A stretch of 14,171 nucleotides of DNA from Bacteroidaceae bacterium (GCA_017548225.1 JAFYMV010000014.1:1-14171), one strand, 5' to 3'. Positions 1 to 6,087 are shown, numbered from the stretch's first letter. Translations and numbers: made by a program. Notes: generated by a model not told the origin, from the sequence alone.

Positions 1-422
1 ATATATGTCTTGTGTAGCAGATGCTCCAGTTCGGCTAACGTAGCCTCGCGTGTCTTGGGCTTGAGCTGACATTCCCAAATGACTATCGTGTGCCACCCCA
101 TCTGCTTCAGCTGGGCGCGTCGTTCAAGGTCACGCTCGCGGTTACGTTCTATCTTAGCCGTCCAAAACTCCACATTACTCTTGGGAAGCACAAAGTAGCG
201 GCATTCCTCATGCCCATGCCAGAAGCATCCGTGTATGAATATCACCGTGCGATACTTGCGCAACACGATGTCAGGCGAGCCTGGCAATCCCTTTACATTG
301 ACCCTGTAACGGAAGCCACGACTATGCAGCCATCGGCGCACCGTCATCTCGGGCTTAGTGTCGCGGCCACGTATGCTTGCCATACATCGGTGTCGTTGCT
401 CACGGGTCAGTTTGTCGGGCAT
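1..422 (-). CDS. vsr: Very short patch repair endonuclease Vsr (3' end cut by window edge)
   Basis: Vsr nicks next to T:G mismatches that arise when 5-methylcytosine deaminates, protecting the sites of a partner cytosine-5 methyltransferase. The frame opens at an ATG (420-422) and reads about 140 residues to the window edge without a stop; E. coli Vsr has 156. The match is convincing: an N-terminal RGRDTKPE segment (18-25), then LPGSPD with D51, then HGCFWHGH with H64 and H69. All three fall at the E. coli catalytic numbers. C66 and C74 fit the structural zinc site, and EFWTAKIERNRERD (85-98) and the WEC tail motif follow. It is the last visible gene of the restriction-modification operon, with the methyltransferase 2.4 kb upstream on the same strand. 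Characterised V.HpaII-type enzymes partner CCGG methylases, which suits this neighbour. Only the extreme C-terminus is missing. Confidence 0.95.
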   Translation of the reverse strand, partial: MPDKLTREQRHRCMASIRGRDTKPEMTVRRWLHSRGFRYRVNVKGLPGSPDIVLRKYRTVIFIHGCFWHGHEECRYFVLPKSNVEFWTAKIERNRERDLERRAQLKQMGWHTIVIWECQLKPKTREATLAELEHLLHKTY

Positions 423-446
423 AGGGAGTAAATTTCTTGTTAAGGA

Positions 447-554
447 TTATCTTTTAATAATCTTGGCAGGTTTAGGCAGTTCTCGTTGATTAGTAACCCT
501 TGGAACAGTAGCGGGCTTAGGCAGTTCCGTTTTGACTTCAGGATTCTTGTTCAT
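447..554 (-). CDS. Small overlapping ORF (35 aa) with a repeated ELPKPA motif
   Basis: A 35-codon frame starts at an ATG inside the last codons of the 198-residue membrane protein gene, in the +1 frame relative to it, and ends 24 bases before vsr. The product is basic and proline-rich (starting MNKNPEVKTE) and contains ELPKPA twice, 15 residues apart. At DNA level this is an 11-base direct repeat (472-482 and 517-527). It could be a separate, translationally coupled small protein, or a C-terminal extension of the upstream protein reached by +1 frameshifting or split off by a mutation. No clear ribosome binding site precedes the ATG. I recognise no family. Confidence 0.4.
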   Translation of the reverse strand: MNKNPEVKTELPKPATVPRVTNQRELPKPAKIIKR

Positions 555-1134
555 AGACGTATTTTGAATATTTTGCCAGTCTTTCACTAGCGTGATTTTG
601 TGCTATTATTTCAAGCTCAGAATCAATTTTTCCGTATAACTCACTTATTGTATTTTCAATTGAAACAACTTTGTTCTTTTCAATTTTCAAACTACTTCTT
701 ATATCGTTTATATAAGCACTTTCTCTTTTGTGTATATAGTCGAGGTCTGTAATCCATTTGTCAAGTTGAAAAAGGTAATTATTGACGATGTCCAAATGTT
801 TCTTTATATCCTCTTTATCCTTTTTGTTAATTAGAAGCTTAATATCTTCTCTATACTTATACCGAAAGACGAGAATAAAGACCAATATGATCAATCCGAA
901 AACTGTAAAAATAATTAGTGGCGCTATGGGCTTACATAAAGTGGCGACAAATGTTATTCCTTCAAATACAAAACTTGCAGGAATCGTGATTTTACTTTCT
1001 ATTATATTAATCCATTTATATTTACTTCTTATTTCTTTGTCCCTATCAAGCAAAACGCGACCATATTCTAGAATACTTTGATTTACTTTTAACTCCTCTA
1101 TAATGGTCTGGATTAGTTTTTTCTGTTCTTGCAT
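538..1134 (-). CDS. Membrane protein with flanking coiled coils, unknown function, in the R-M operon
   Basis: I do not recognise this 198-residue protein. Residues 1-45 are a charged, probably helical N-terminus. Residues 50-66 are moderately hydrophobic, and residues 70-90 (PIAPLIIFTVFGLIILVFIL) form a clear membrane segment followed by a positive RYKYR stop-transfer patch. Residues 93-198 are rich in Lys, Glu and Ile and look like long helices or coiled coil. The gene starts 10 bases after the endonuclease stop and precedes vsr, so it is co-transcribed with the restriction-modification genes. It is markedly AT-rich. Two hydrophobic segments followed by a helical cytosolic domain recall small membrane effectors such as SLATT-type proteins in defence islands, but this is architectural resemblance only, with no motif match. 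The stop overlaps the small downstream ORF. Confidence 0.75.
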   Translation of the reverse strand: MQEQKKLIQTIIEELKVNQSILEYGRVLLDRDKEIRSKYKWINIIESKITIPASFVFEGITFVATLCKPIAPLIIFTVFGLIILVFILVFRYKYREDIKLLINKKDKEDIKKHLDIVNNYLFQLDKWITDLDYIHKRESAYINDIRSSLKIEKNKVVSIENTISELYGKIDSELEIIAQNHASERLAKYSKYVYEQES

Positions 1135-1144
1135 ACAAATGCTT

Positions 1145-2779
1145 TTACTTTTCTACTCTAACGTTCAAAGTCCCTTTTTCTTTCCCATCTATACACCTTA
1201 TCCAAGGCATATTTTTTGCATCCGTTTTATTACTTTCTGTAAGTCCTTTCCCTCTTATTGAGAATTTGAGCCTGTTCCAAACGGTTCTTATATATGTGTC
1301 TTTGGTGTAGAATGTCCAGCTGCTTTGGTTGAGTGGGTCTTGGAATTCCAAAATCAACTCGGCAGGCTTCTCAGAATCCCTTGTTCCTGTTCCTTCAAAA
1401 GCGAAATAAGTAAGTAGTGGATGTAAGTAGTTGTATCCGCTCGATAAATCATCATCTACGAATGGGAAGTATTTATCTGTAACTTTCGTGTCTTCTGATA
1501 TTGTGCCATCTAAACGTAAGGCCCAATATCTATTTACCATATTATCTAAAGGTGTTATACTCTGATTAAGATGGTTCATGACGCGTAAGATACTGGCTCT
1601 TACTGTCTGGTTGATAAGAGTTGGTGCGGCTCCGCGTTGTGATTTTACAGATATACCTATGTTGTTAATGAATATATCCGCCTTGTCAAACTTACCCGCC
1701 TTAGAGATATTGCATATGTTGGCCAACGAAACTATTTCTGGTGCCGATAGTTCGTTCCAGTCAACATTAAAGGGCAAATCTTCGTACTCATTTGTTGGGC
1801 TTGAACCTACTTTCTCAATTTTTGTGATTTGTTCATTGATTGGTAGATATAGCCCCTTCATTCTTGCTTCAAGGAAGAAGAATTTGATAATAAGCTCGTC
1901 CCTTTCTCCTTTGTTGGCGTTGATTGCCTTTATCTCTTCTTTATATCTTGTCAAGAGTTTTGGTGCCCTGGGATTATTTGAATTAAATGATACAATTCTG
2001 ATATGCAACGCTCCTTTGTATTGTTCCTGCCAGAAATGTGCCCAAGGATGAATGGCTGCGAATTTACTGTCATTTGGCTGATATGCTTTGGGCATACCTC
2101 TATCTGCTCTAAATGAGAAACGCAGGTACGGCCATATTGATTCGATGTAATTATTCCTATCGTATATATGCCATGTAGATATATCTGCACAATTTTCATA
2201 ATCCAAGACATAATCCGCATCATATATCCCATCTGTATTGTTCTTAGCCGATGAAGTAAAGAACATGTATGTCAATATTGGACCAAGATAATCTTTGAGC
2301 TCGTTAAACGGTGAATACTCTGATATGTTTTGGACATCCTCGTTAATTACACCAAGTGTTCTCTTTCTCCAATATTCATCTACAGCCTTGTCAAATGGAG
2401 CAATTGAAATCCCCAACTTATCGCATACAGACATATATTTGTCGCGTGAGCTGTGATTTATAAGTGGTCTGTCTTTTTTATGCATGGAGCGAATAAAAAA
2501 GTTCTTTCCGTTGATGGAAATTGTACATTTAGACAAGTGGACAGGTGAAGTATATCCAGCCTTATCACAGATATCTTTAAGTTCTTGTGGTGTAGATAAG
2601 TCTATTTGTAATGTCTTGACACTTTCGTCTCTTGCCAATTCTATACCGTTAGAACTCAATGAGAATATTTTCTGGAATTTATCTCCAAACGAAAGTGCTA
2701 CATCATTTTCTCGTAATTGCATTAGTTTTACAATTACTCCAGAGATTTCGTTTTGTAAAAGATCTGTCCGAGTAGTCAT
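1145..2779 (-). CDS. Putative type II restriction endonuclease with internal tandem duplication
   Basis: This 544-residue gene lies 3 bases after the methyltransferase stop and is the obvious endonuclease partner by position. Two homologous halves are visible. Residues 83-148 align without gaps to 365-430 (offset 282): IAPFDKAVDEYW pairs with ITPLDNMVNRYW, and a GxIxED motif follows in both. Residues 165-171 pair with 452-458 (LGPILTY/LHPLLTY), and 203-224 pair with 488-509 (YIESIWPYLRFSFR/YIRTVWNRLKFSIR). The C-terminal copy has KADIFIN...SVKSQRG, consistent with a PD-(D/E)XK-type core using D368, S377 and K379. In the N-terminal copy the aligned residues are T86, F95 and R97, so it is probably inactive and may serve in DNA recognition or dimerisation. 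A linker of about 70 residues (271-344) is highly charged. HpaII-type (CCGG) activity is inferred only from the methyltransferase. The gene is AT-rich compared with thrA or pncB. Confidence 0.8.
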   Translation of the reverse strand: MTTRTDLLQNEISGVIVKLMQLRENDVALSFGDKFQKIFSLSSNGIELARDESVKTLQIDLSTPQELKDICDKAGYTSPVHLSKCTISINGKNFFIRSMHKKDRPLINHSSRDKYMSVCDKLGISIAPFDKAVDEYWRKRTLGVINEDVQNISEYSPFNELKDYLGPILTYMFFTSSAKNNTDGIYDADYVLDYENCADISTWHIYDRNNYIESIWPYLRFSFRADRGMPKAYQPNDSKFAAIHPWAHFWQEQYKGALHIRIVSFNSNNPRAPKLLTRYKEEIKAINANKGERDELIIKFFFLEARMKGLYLPINEQITKIEKVGSSPTNEYEDLPFNVDWNELSAPEIVSLANICNISKAGKFDKADIFINNIGISVKSQRGAAPTLINQTVRASILRVMNHLNQSITPLDNMVNRYWALRLDGTISEDTKVTDKYFPFVDDDLSSGYNYLHPLLTYFAFEGTGTRDSEKPAELILEFQDPLNQSSWTFYTKDTYIRTVWNRLKFSIRGKGLTESNKTDAKNMPWIRCIDGKEKGTLNVRVEK

Positions 2780-2782
2780 ACG

Positions 2783-4093
2783 CTACAGATTTAACGATGA
2801 AACAATCTTCTCAGCCGTAGCCTGTATCGCAGGTACAGCTACTGAGTTACCGAATTGCTTGTATGCCGATGCATCAGCAACGCCAATAACAAAGTCATCG
2901 GGGAAGCCTTGCAAACGTGCCCACTCGCGTGGGGTCATACGGCGTATGCCTTCGCGGTTTATTTCTCCTTTGATATTGGTTACAGGAGTGAAGTTTGTCA
3001 GACGATGATCGCGCACAAGATTGCGTTCTCTTCCCATACCACCCACTACGATGGCATTGGCCACTTCATTGTCTTCAATGATTTCGTATCCGAAACCATT
3101 GCCCTTTGATGCGTGGCGCTCCTTATGCGCGACAAGGGTTTGCATATATTGAGTGGAAAGGTAATATTTGGGTGAGACCTCGTGCTCCTCTTTAATGTCG
3201 GCAAATGTCTTGGTCTTGTCTGTAGGTGTAGGATACGCAAACTCCTCCACGCCCAAATCCTTGCGGAATCCAACGATGTATACGCGCTCACGATGCTGTG
3301 GTACTCCGAAATTCATTGCATTCACGATTTCGGGGTCGGGTACATAATAATCCAAGTCATTGCGTAATACATTAAGAATAGTTTCAAAGGTCTTGCCCTT
3401 GTCGTGTATCATCAGTCCTTTCACATTCTCCAAGAAGAACGCCTTGGGACGCTTGCGACGGATTATCTCTGCGACATCAAAGAATAGCGTGCCTCGTGTC
3501 TCTTCGAAGCCTCTACGCTTGCCTGCAAGCGAAAAAGCCTGACAAGGAAATCCAGCACACAGGATATCGAAGTTATCAGGAATAAACGATTTGGTTTCTT
3601 CCTTTGTAATATCTCCGAAGGGGACTTCGCCATAGTTCAGCAGATAGGTCTTTTGTGCTTGTGCATCCCACTCGGAAGAAAACACGCATTTGCCGCCCAA
3701 GTTCTGCATGGCCATACGGAACCCACCAATACCAGCAAACAAATCAATGAAGGTAAACTTGGGGTCTCTATGAGGGCGAAAGGGAACTTTATATAGGTCG
3801 TTGAACAAACTATATTGCTGTGCTTCGTTGAAGTCTGCCACCTTTCCACCTTCACTTTTACTACGGGCATAATAGATATCTTCCATCAACCCCAACGCCT
3901 TCTTCTCGTAGGTGTTGCCGTATGGTGTGCCTTCATTGTGGAGATAGTGTGAGATGATGGCCATCTGTTCGCTAAATGGCATAAAGGTACCATCCTCGTT
4001 CAGAGAGTTAGGACCATAGTATTGCATCTTCACTTTACTTCCGCCCACCATTTCGGTAAGTGATATGGCAGGTAATGTATCTTTCATTGTCAT
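2783..4093 (-). CDS. DNA cytosine-5 methyltransferase, M.HpaII-like
   Basis: Transfers a methyl group from S-adenosylmethionine to C5 of cytosine in a specific site, protecting host DNA from the neighbouring endonuclease. The canonical motifs are all present in the 436-residue product: motif I FIDLFAGIGGF (115-125), motif IV GFPCQAFS with catalytic C184, motif VI ENVKG (222-226), motif VIII QHRERVYIVG (266-275), motif IX RRMTPREWARLQGFP (384-398) and motif X GNSVAVPA (415-422). The target recognition region is about 300-383. Long stretches, including KHKERHASKGNGFGYEII-like residues 323-339 and the motif IX-X block, recall M.HpaII as I remember it, so CCGG is the likely but unproven site. An N-terminal extension of about 110 residues precedes motif I. 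AAGGAG lies 5-6 bases before the chosen ATG at 4093; a second ATG two codons on is possible. Confidence 0.96.
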   Translation of the reverse strand: MTMKDTLPAISLTEMVGGSKVKMQYYGPNSLNEDGTFMPFSEQMAIISHYLHNEGTPYGNTYEKKALGLMEDIYYARSKSEGGKVADFNEAQQYSLFNDLYKVPFRPHRDPKFTFIDLFAGIGGFRMAMQNLGGKCVFSSEWDAQAQKTYLLNYGEVPFGDITKEETKSFIPDNFDILCAGFPCQAFSLAGKRRGFEETRGTLFFDVAEIIRRKRPKAFFLENVKGLMIHDKGKTFETILNVLRNDLDYYVPDPEIVNAMNFGVPQHRERVYIVGFRKDLGVEEFAYPTPTDKTKTFADIKEEHEVSPKYYLSTQYMQTLVAHKERHASKGNGFGYEIIEDNEVANAIVVGGMGRERNLVRDHRLTNFTPVTNIKGEINREGIRRMTPREWARLQGFPDDFVIGVADASAYKQFGNSVAVPAIQATAEKIVSSLNL

Positions 4094-4105
4094 CTCTCTA
4101 CTCCT

Positions 4106-4330
4106 TTACTCATTAATCTTCTCCACCACCACAAAGAGTTCGCTGATTTTGATGCCGAGTTTCTGGCACACGCGCTCCAGGATGTCGAGTGATATGTTTC
4201 GTTTTCCGTTCTCAATGTCGCTCATGTAGCGACGGTCAATGCCTGCTTCGAAGGCAAAGGTCTCCTGTGAGAGACCCTGTTCCTTGCGCAGCTGTATGAT
4301 GGTTTTACCAACTTTCTCTTGTAATGTCAT
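4106..4330 (-). CDS. XRE-family HTH regulator, probable controller (C) protein of the R-M system
   Basis: A 74-codon gene begins MTLQEKVGKTIIQLRKEQ and contains a complete lambda-repressor-type helix-turn-helix: GLSQETFAFEAGIDRRYMSDIENGKR, followed by ISLDILERVCQKLGIKISELF. This is the size and layout of restriction-modification C proteins, which time endonuclease expression after the methylase. It lies 12 bases upstream of the methyltransferase on the same strand, as expected for an operon leader. The frame is open further upstream (to an ATG at 4387), but the extra residues do not resemble the family and the HTH fold starts right after the ATG at 4330, so I chose that start. It could instead be a general XRE regulator unrelated to restriction control. 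Confidence 0.88.
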   Translation of the reverse strand: MTLQEKVGKTIIQLRKEQGLSQETFAFEAGIDRRYMSDIENGKRNISLDILERVCQKLGIKISELFVVVEKINE

Positions 4331-4367
4331 GGTTGTGTTTGCTTTGTCAAGGGCACGATACAGCAAT

Positions 4368-4378
4368 GCATAACATGC
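4368..4378. promoter_or_regulatory. Candidate operator palindrome upstream of the XRE gene
   Basis: GCAT-AAC-ATGC is a short inverted repeat about 40 bases before the XRE start codon. It overlaps the transcription start expected from the weak promoter at 4385-4416. It would suit autoregulation by the XRE protein, but a four-base half site is weak evidence. Confidence 0.25.
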
Positions 4379-4384
4379 CCACTG

Positions 4385-4416
4385 CAAAGGTCGCCATTAC
4401 GCGCAGATAATACAAC
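4385..4416 (-). promoter_or_regulatory. Weak Bacteroidetes-type promoter candidate for the R-M operon
   Basis: On the minus strand GTTG, a 20-base spacer and GACCTTTG match TTTG-N19-21-TAnnTTTG at all but one position of each element. It sits between the terminator at 4440-4470 and the XRE start, leaving a leader of about 50 bases. The deviations could mean a weak or activator-dependent promoter. Confidence 0.35.
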
Positions 4417-4439
4417 GGCCAATAGTGCACATTGAGAAT

Positions 4440-4470
4440 AAAAAAACCACCACCCTATCAGGGTAGTGGT
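4440..4470 (-). terminator. Rho-independent terminator insulating the R-M operon
   Basis: On the minus strand an 11-bp stem with one mismatch (ACCACTACCCT pairing with AGGGTGGTGGT) and a three-base loop is followed by seven T. It lies about 115 bases beyond the 89-residue gene stop and just before the R-M promoter candidate, so it probably ends the upstream transcript. Confidence 0.8.
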
Positions 4471-4491
4471 ATGGGACGAGGATATTCGTTG

Positions 4492-4515
4492 GGGATGTAG
4501 CAGAACGCTACACCC
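4492..4515. repeat. Short hairpin, TGTAGC-N5-GCTACA
   Basis: A perfect 6-bp stem (4496-4501 with 4507-4512) is extended by GGG/CCC across a single bulged A. It lies in the 3' untranslated region of the 89-residue gene. Its role is unknown; no tRNA can be built from it. Confidence 0.4.
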
Positions 4516-4530
4516 TGGCGGCCTTACCAG

Positions 4531-4557
4531 CATTTATACCGACATTTATACCGACAT
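4531..4557. repeat. 12-bp tandem direct repeat CATTTATACCGA x2
   Basis: Two exact copies (4531-4542 and 4543-4554) are followed by CAT, between the 89-residue gene stop and the terminator. It could be a protein binding pair or slippage; nothing in the sequence decides. Confidence 0.6.
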
Positions 4558-4583
4558 CGAGGATTCGCCTTGGGGTGATTCAA

Positions 4584-4853
4584 TCACACAAAATACTGCT
4601 CGGCGATCTCCTCAACCATGGCCTTGTCAGCCTCCATGGTCTCCTCATCTTCGCGGATGAGTGAGCAGAGGGGATAGAAGCGGTCGGGATCCTCGGCATC
4701 GGCCTCGCTCATGATCGAGGGCTCGAGCTGGGCATCTACATACACGCCATCGCTGGCATAGATGGTGCAATCATTGGCTTCGAGGTAGGCCTCGACAACA
4801 TCGTATACCTTCTGTGCGAAGGCTTGCTTGGCTTGTAGTGTGTCTTGATTCAT
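4584..4853 (-). CDS. Small acidic protein, unknown function
   Basis: An 89-residue frame starts at MNQDTLQAKQ. I chose the ATG at 4853 because a promoter element (TATCTTTG, 4874-4881) lies about 20 bases upstream; the frame opens to 4907, but that start would fall inside the promoter. The product is strongly acidic, rich in Glu, Asp and Ala, probably helical at both ends, with a central DPDRFYPLCSLIRED segment. It has no signal peptide or membrane segment and matches no family I recognise. Its stop overlaps a small palindrome (GTGATT-C-AATCAC, 4575-4587). It appears monocistronic, with its own promoter and the terminator at 4440-4470. Confidence 0.75.
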   Translation of the reverse strand: MNQDTLQAKQAFAQKVYDVVEAYLEANDCTIYASDGVYVDAQLEPSIMSEADAEDPDRFYPLCSLIREDEETMEADKAMVEEIAEQYFV

Positions 4854-4873
4854 AGTGTTTGTATATTTCAAGA

Positions 4874-4925
4874 CAAAGATACGAATAAGCGAGCGAAAAC
4901 ATATCAAACTTGTTTGAATATTTTT
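4874..4925 (-). promoter_or_regulatory. Promoter element of the repeat family also found before thrA
   Basis: Read on the minus strand this holds AAAAATATTCAA, a perfect hairpin TCAAAC-AA-GTTTGA, then CGCTCGCTTATTCG and the -7 element TATCTTTG. A TTTG lies 23 bases before the -7 element, slightly longer than usual. The thrA repeats have the same order: AAAAATATTCAA, hairpin TCAAGT/ACTTGA, CGCTCGTTTATTTG, TATCTTTG. The two stems differ in sequence yet both pair. Expected transcription starts about 14 bases before the 89-residue gene ATG. Confidence 0.75.
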
Positions 4926-5236
4926 CTCAGCAATTATACAACAAACAAGTAAGATGTCGAATTCTGGTAATTATTATTTCTCTAATTATTTCACAAAAAC
5001 GCAAAAAAGGGCGTTTTGCAATTTCTAAGATAGCAAAACACCCCTATTTTATGCCATTTCTGCCGCCACTGCCAAATAAATGTACGAGCGTATGTAGGAA
5101 AAAATAAATAATTATATACATACACGCTACCTAATTAATTATTTTTTTAATACACATTTCCCCTATGAAAACATGTGGCAGAAGTGGCATTGTGGCAGAA
5201 AAAATATTTTCCTCTTTTAAGAAAACGGTGAGTGAT
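4926..5236. other. AT-rich intergenic stretch, no gene seen
   Basis: No convincing gene is seen: short frames here lack family features and ribosome binding sites. It contains a minus-strand terminator-like hairpin (5003-5043), an AT-rich inverted repeat (GTATGTA near 5090 with TACATAC near 5125, plus A-run/T-run arms reaching about 5152), and a repeated TGTGGCAGAA word near 5174-5200. Confidence 0.5.
5003..5043 (-). terminator. Terminator-like hairpin with no obvious gene upstream
   Basis: GGGCGTTTTGC (5009-5019) pairs with GCAAAACACCC (5033-5043) with one mismatch and a 13-base loop. On the minus strand it is followed by six T. No annotated minus-strand gene lies between it and 6126, so it may end an unannotated transcript or protect against readthrough from the convergent region. 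Confidence 0.5.
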
Positions 5237-5268
5237 TTTGTCCGAATCGGAACTTTTTATTATCTTTA
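5237..5268 (+). promoter_or_regulatory. Promoter of the HU/winged-helix gene, with palindromic spacer
   Basis: TTTG (5237-5240), a 20-base spacer and TATCTTTA (5261-5268) fit the Bacteroidetes consensus except for the last base. The spacer contains the palindrome TCCGA-A-TCGGA (5241-5251), a plausible operator directly behind the -33 element. The leader to the ATG would be about 170 bases. Confidence 0.7.
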
Positions 5269-5292
5269 CAGAGTATTAGCAATACATAATAT

Positions 5293-5380
5293 CATCGCGA
5301 TGGTGCGAAGAGATTATCGCGATGATATATTTACATCTCCGCGATGGTTGCTAAGTATCATCGCGATGAAATGAAAGTTC
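5293..5380 (+). repeat. Four 22-bp-spaced CATCGCGATG sites (operator-like array)
   Basis: Ten-base sites start at 5293, 5315, 5337 and 5359, exactly 22 bp apart. They read CATCGCGATG, TATCGCGATG, CTCCGCGATG and CATCGCGATG; the first and last are perfect palindromes. The 12-base spacers are not conserved. They lie in the predicted leader, 20-100 bases after the transcription start, so a bound protein would touch one DNA face and could block elongation. The sites could alternatively act as RNA hairpins. Confidence 0.8.
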
Positions 5381-5445
5381 AAAACTATTGGTTTTACGAA
5401 AATAAACTGAAGATTTAAGAAGAAGGAACTAACCATTTGGGCATT

Positions 5446-6087
5446 ATGGCAAAGAAACGAAACACAAGGATGAGAACGGGCTACGGAACTATCAAATGCC
5501 ATGGCACACGCCGCTGCATACGCAATGGCGCGGAGACAGGGGAGCTGTGGGGCATACGCGTGACTGTGGCCAACACGCAGCGTGTGGAGGTGAAGGATAT
5601 GGCGGCAAACATCAACGATGCCATGAGCCTCACCGATACGGATGTGCTGGCTGCATGGCGTGCACTGGAGGGCGAAATCGTGGATGCGCTGATGCTGGGG
5701 CGCCGCGTGTCGTTGGGCAATCTGGGTACGCTGTCGCTCGAGGTGGGCACGGCTACACGCAAAGGTGCCGATGAGGAACTGCGTAATACGGAGATCGTGG
5801 CCAAGGGTGTCACCTTCCGTCCCTCGAAGCAGCTCGCGCAGCAAATCTCAGGCCTTGCCTTCGAGTGGGACGGTGTGCTGAAGCAGCCCCTTGCCGATGA
5901 TGCACTCTATGAGGCTTTGAACAGTTACGCTGCACAATACGAATACATCACCGTGCGCAACTATGCCACACTATGCCATTGCAGCATGAGCACTGCTCGC
6001 CGCCACATGGCAGAGATGCTTGCCGATGGTCGCATCGTGAAGAGCGGCATAGCAAAAGGGGTGTATAAGCGGGCTTTTGGCTGTTAG
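5446..6087 (+). CDS. HU-related DNA-binding protein with C-terminal winged-helix domain
   Basis: A 213-residue protein beginning MAKKRNTRMR. Residues about 10-130 resemble the Bacteroidetes HU-like/IHF family: an alternating beta segment (GELWGIRVTVANTQRV), a helical region, RRVSLGNLGTLSLEVG, and the typical end GVTFRPSKQLAQQI. Residues about 155-208 (YITVRNYATLCHCSMSTARR... DGRIVKSGIAKGVYKR) look like a winged helix with recognition helix MSTARRHMAEML and wing KSGIAKGVYKR. Both parts suggest a nucleoid-associated or regulatory role. I chose the ATG at 5446, preceded by AGAAGGAA about 20 bases upstream; an in-frame TTG lies three codons earlier. The leader carries a promoter and a 22-bp-spaced array that the product might bind itself. 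The C-terminus ends in a TTTTGGC simple repeat. Confidence 0.88.
   Translation: MAKKRNTRMRTGYGTIKCHGTRRCIRNGAETGELWGIRVTVANTQRVEVKDMAANINDAMSLTDTDVLAAWRALEGEIVDALMLGRRVSLGNLGTLSLEVGTATRKGADEELRNTEIVAKGVTFRPSKQLAQQISGLAFEWDGVLKQPLADDALYEALNSYAAQYEYITVRNYATLCHCSMSTARRHMAEMLADGRIVKSGIAKGVYKRAFGC

Noticed and set aside
90..431. A plus-strand frame at the window start
   Set aside because: It lies opposite the clear Vsr coding sequence and shares no features with any family.
4480..4560. Possible tRNA fragment or attachment site near the R-M island edge
   Set aside because: The TGTAGC hairpin does not fit a T-arm or anticodon arm, and no matching second copy is seen at the other end of the island within the window.
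5165..5374. A 69-residue plus-strand frame upstream of the HU-like gene
   Set aside because: It crosses the predicted promoter and the 22-bp-spaced sites, has no family resemblance and is interrupted by regulatory-looking palindromes.
5293..5380. Possible CRISPR array
   Set aside because: The conserved core is only 7-10 bases with a 22-bp period and 12-base spacers, far shorter than CRISPR repeats, and no cas genes are present.
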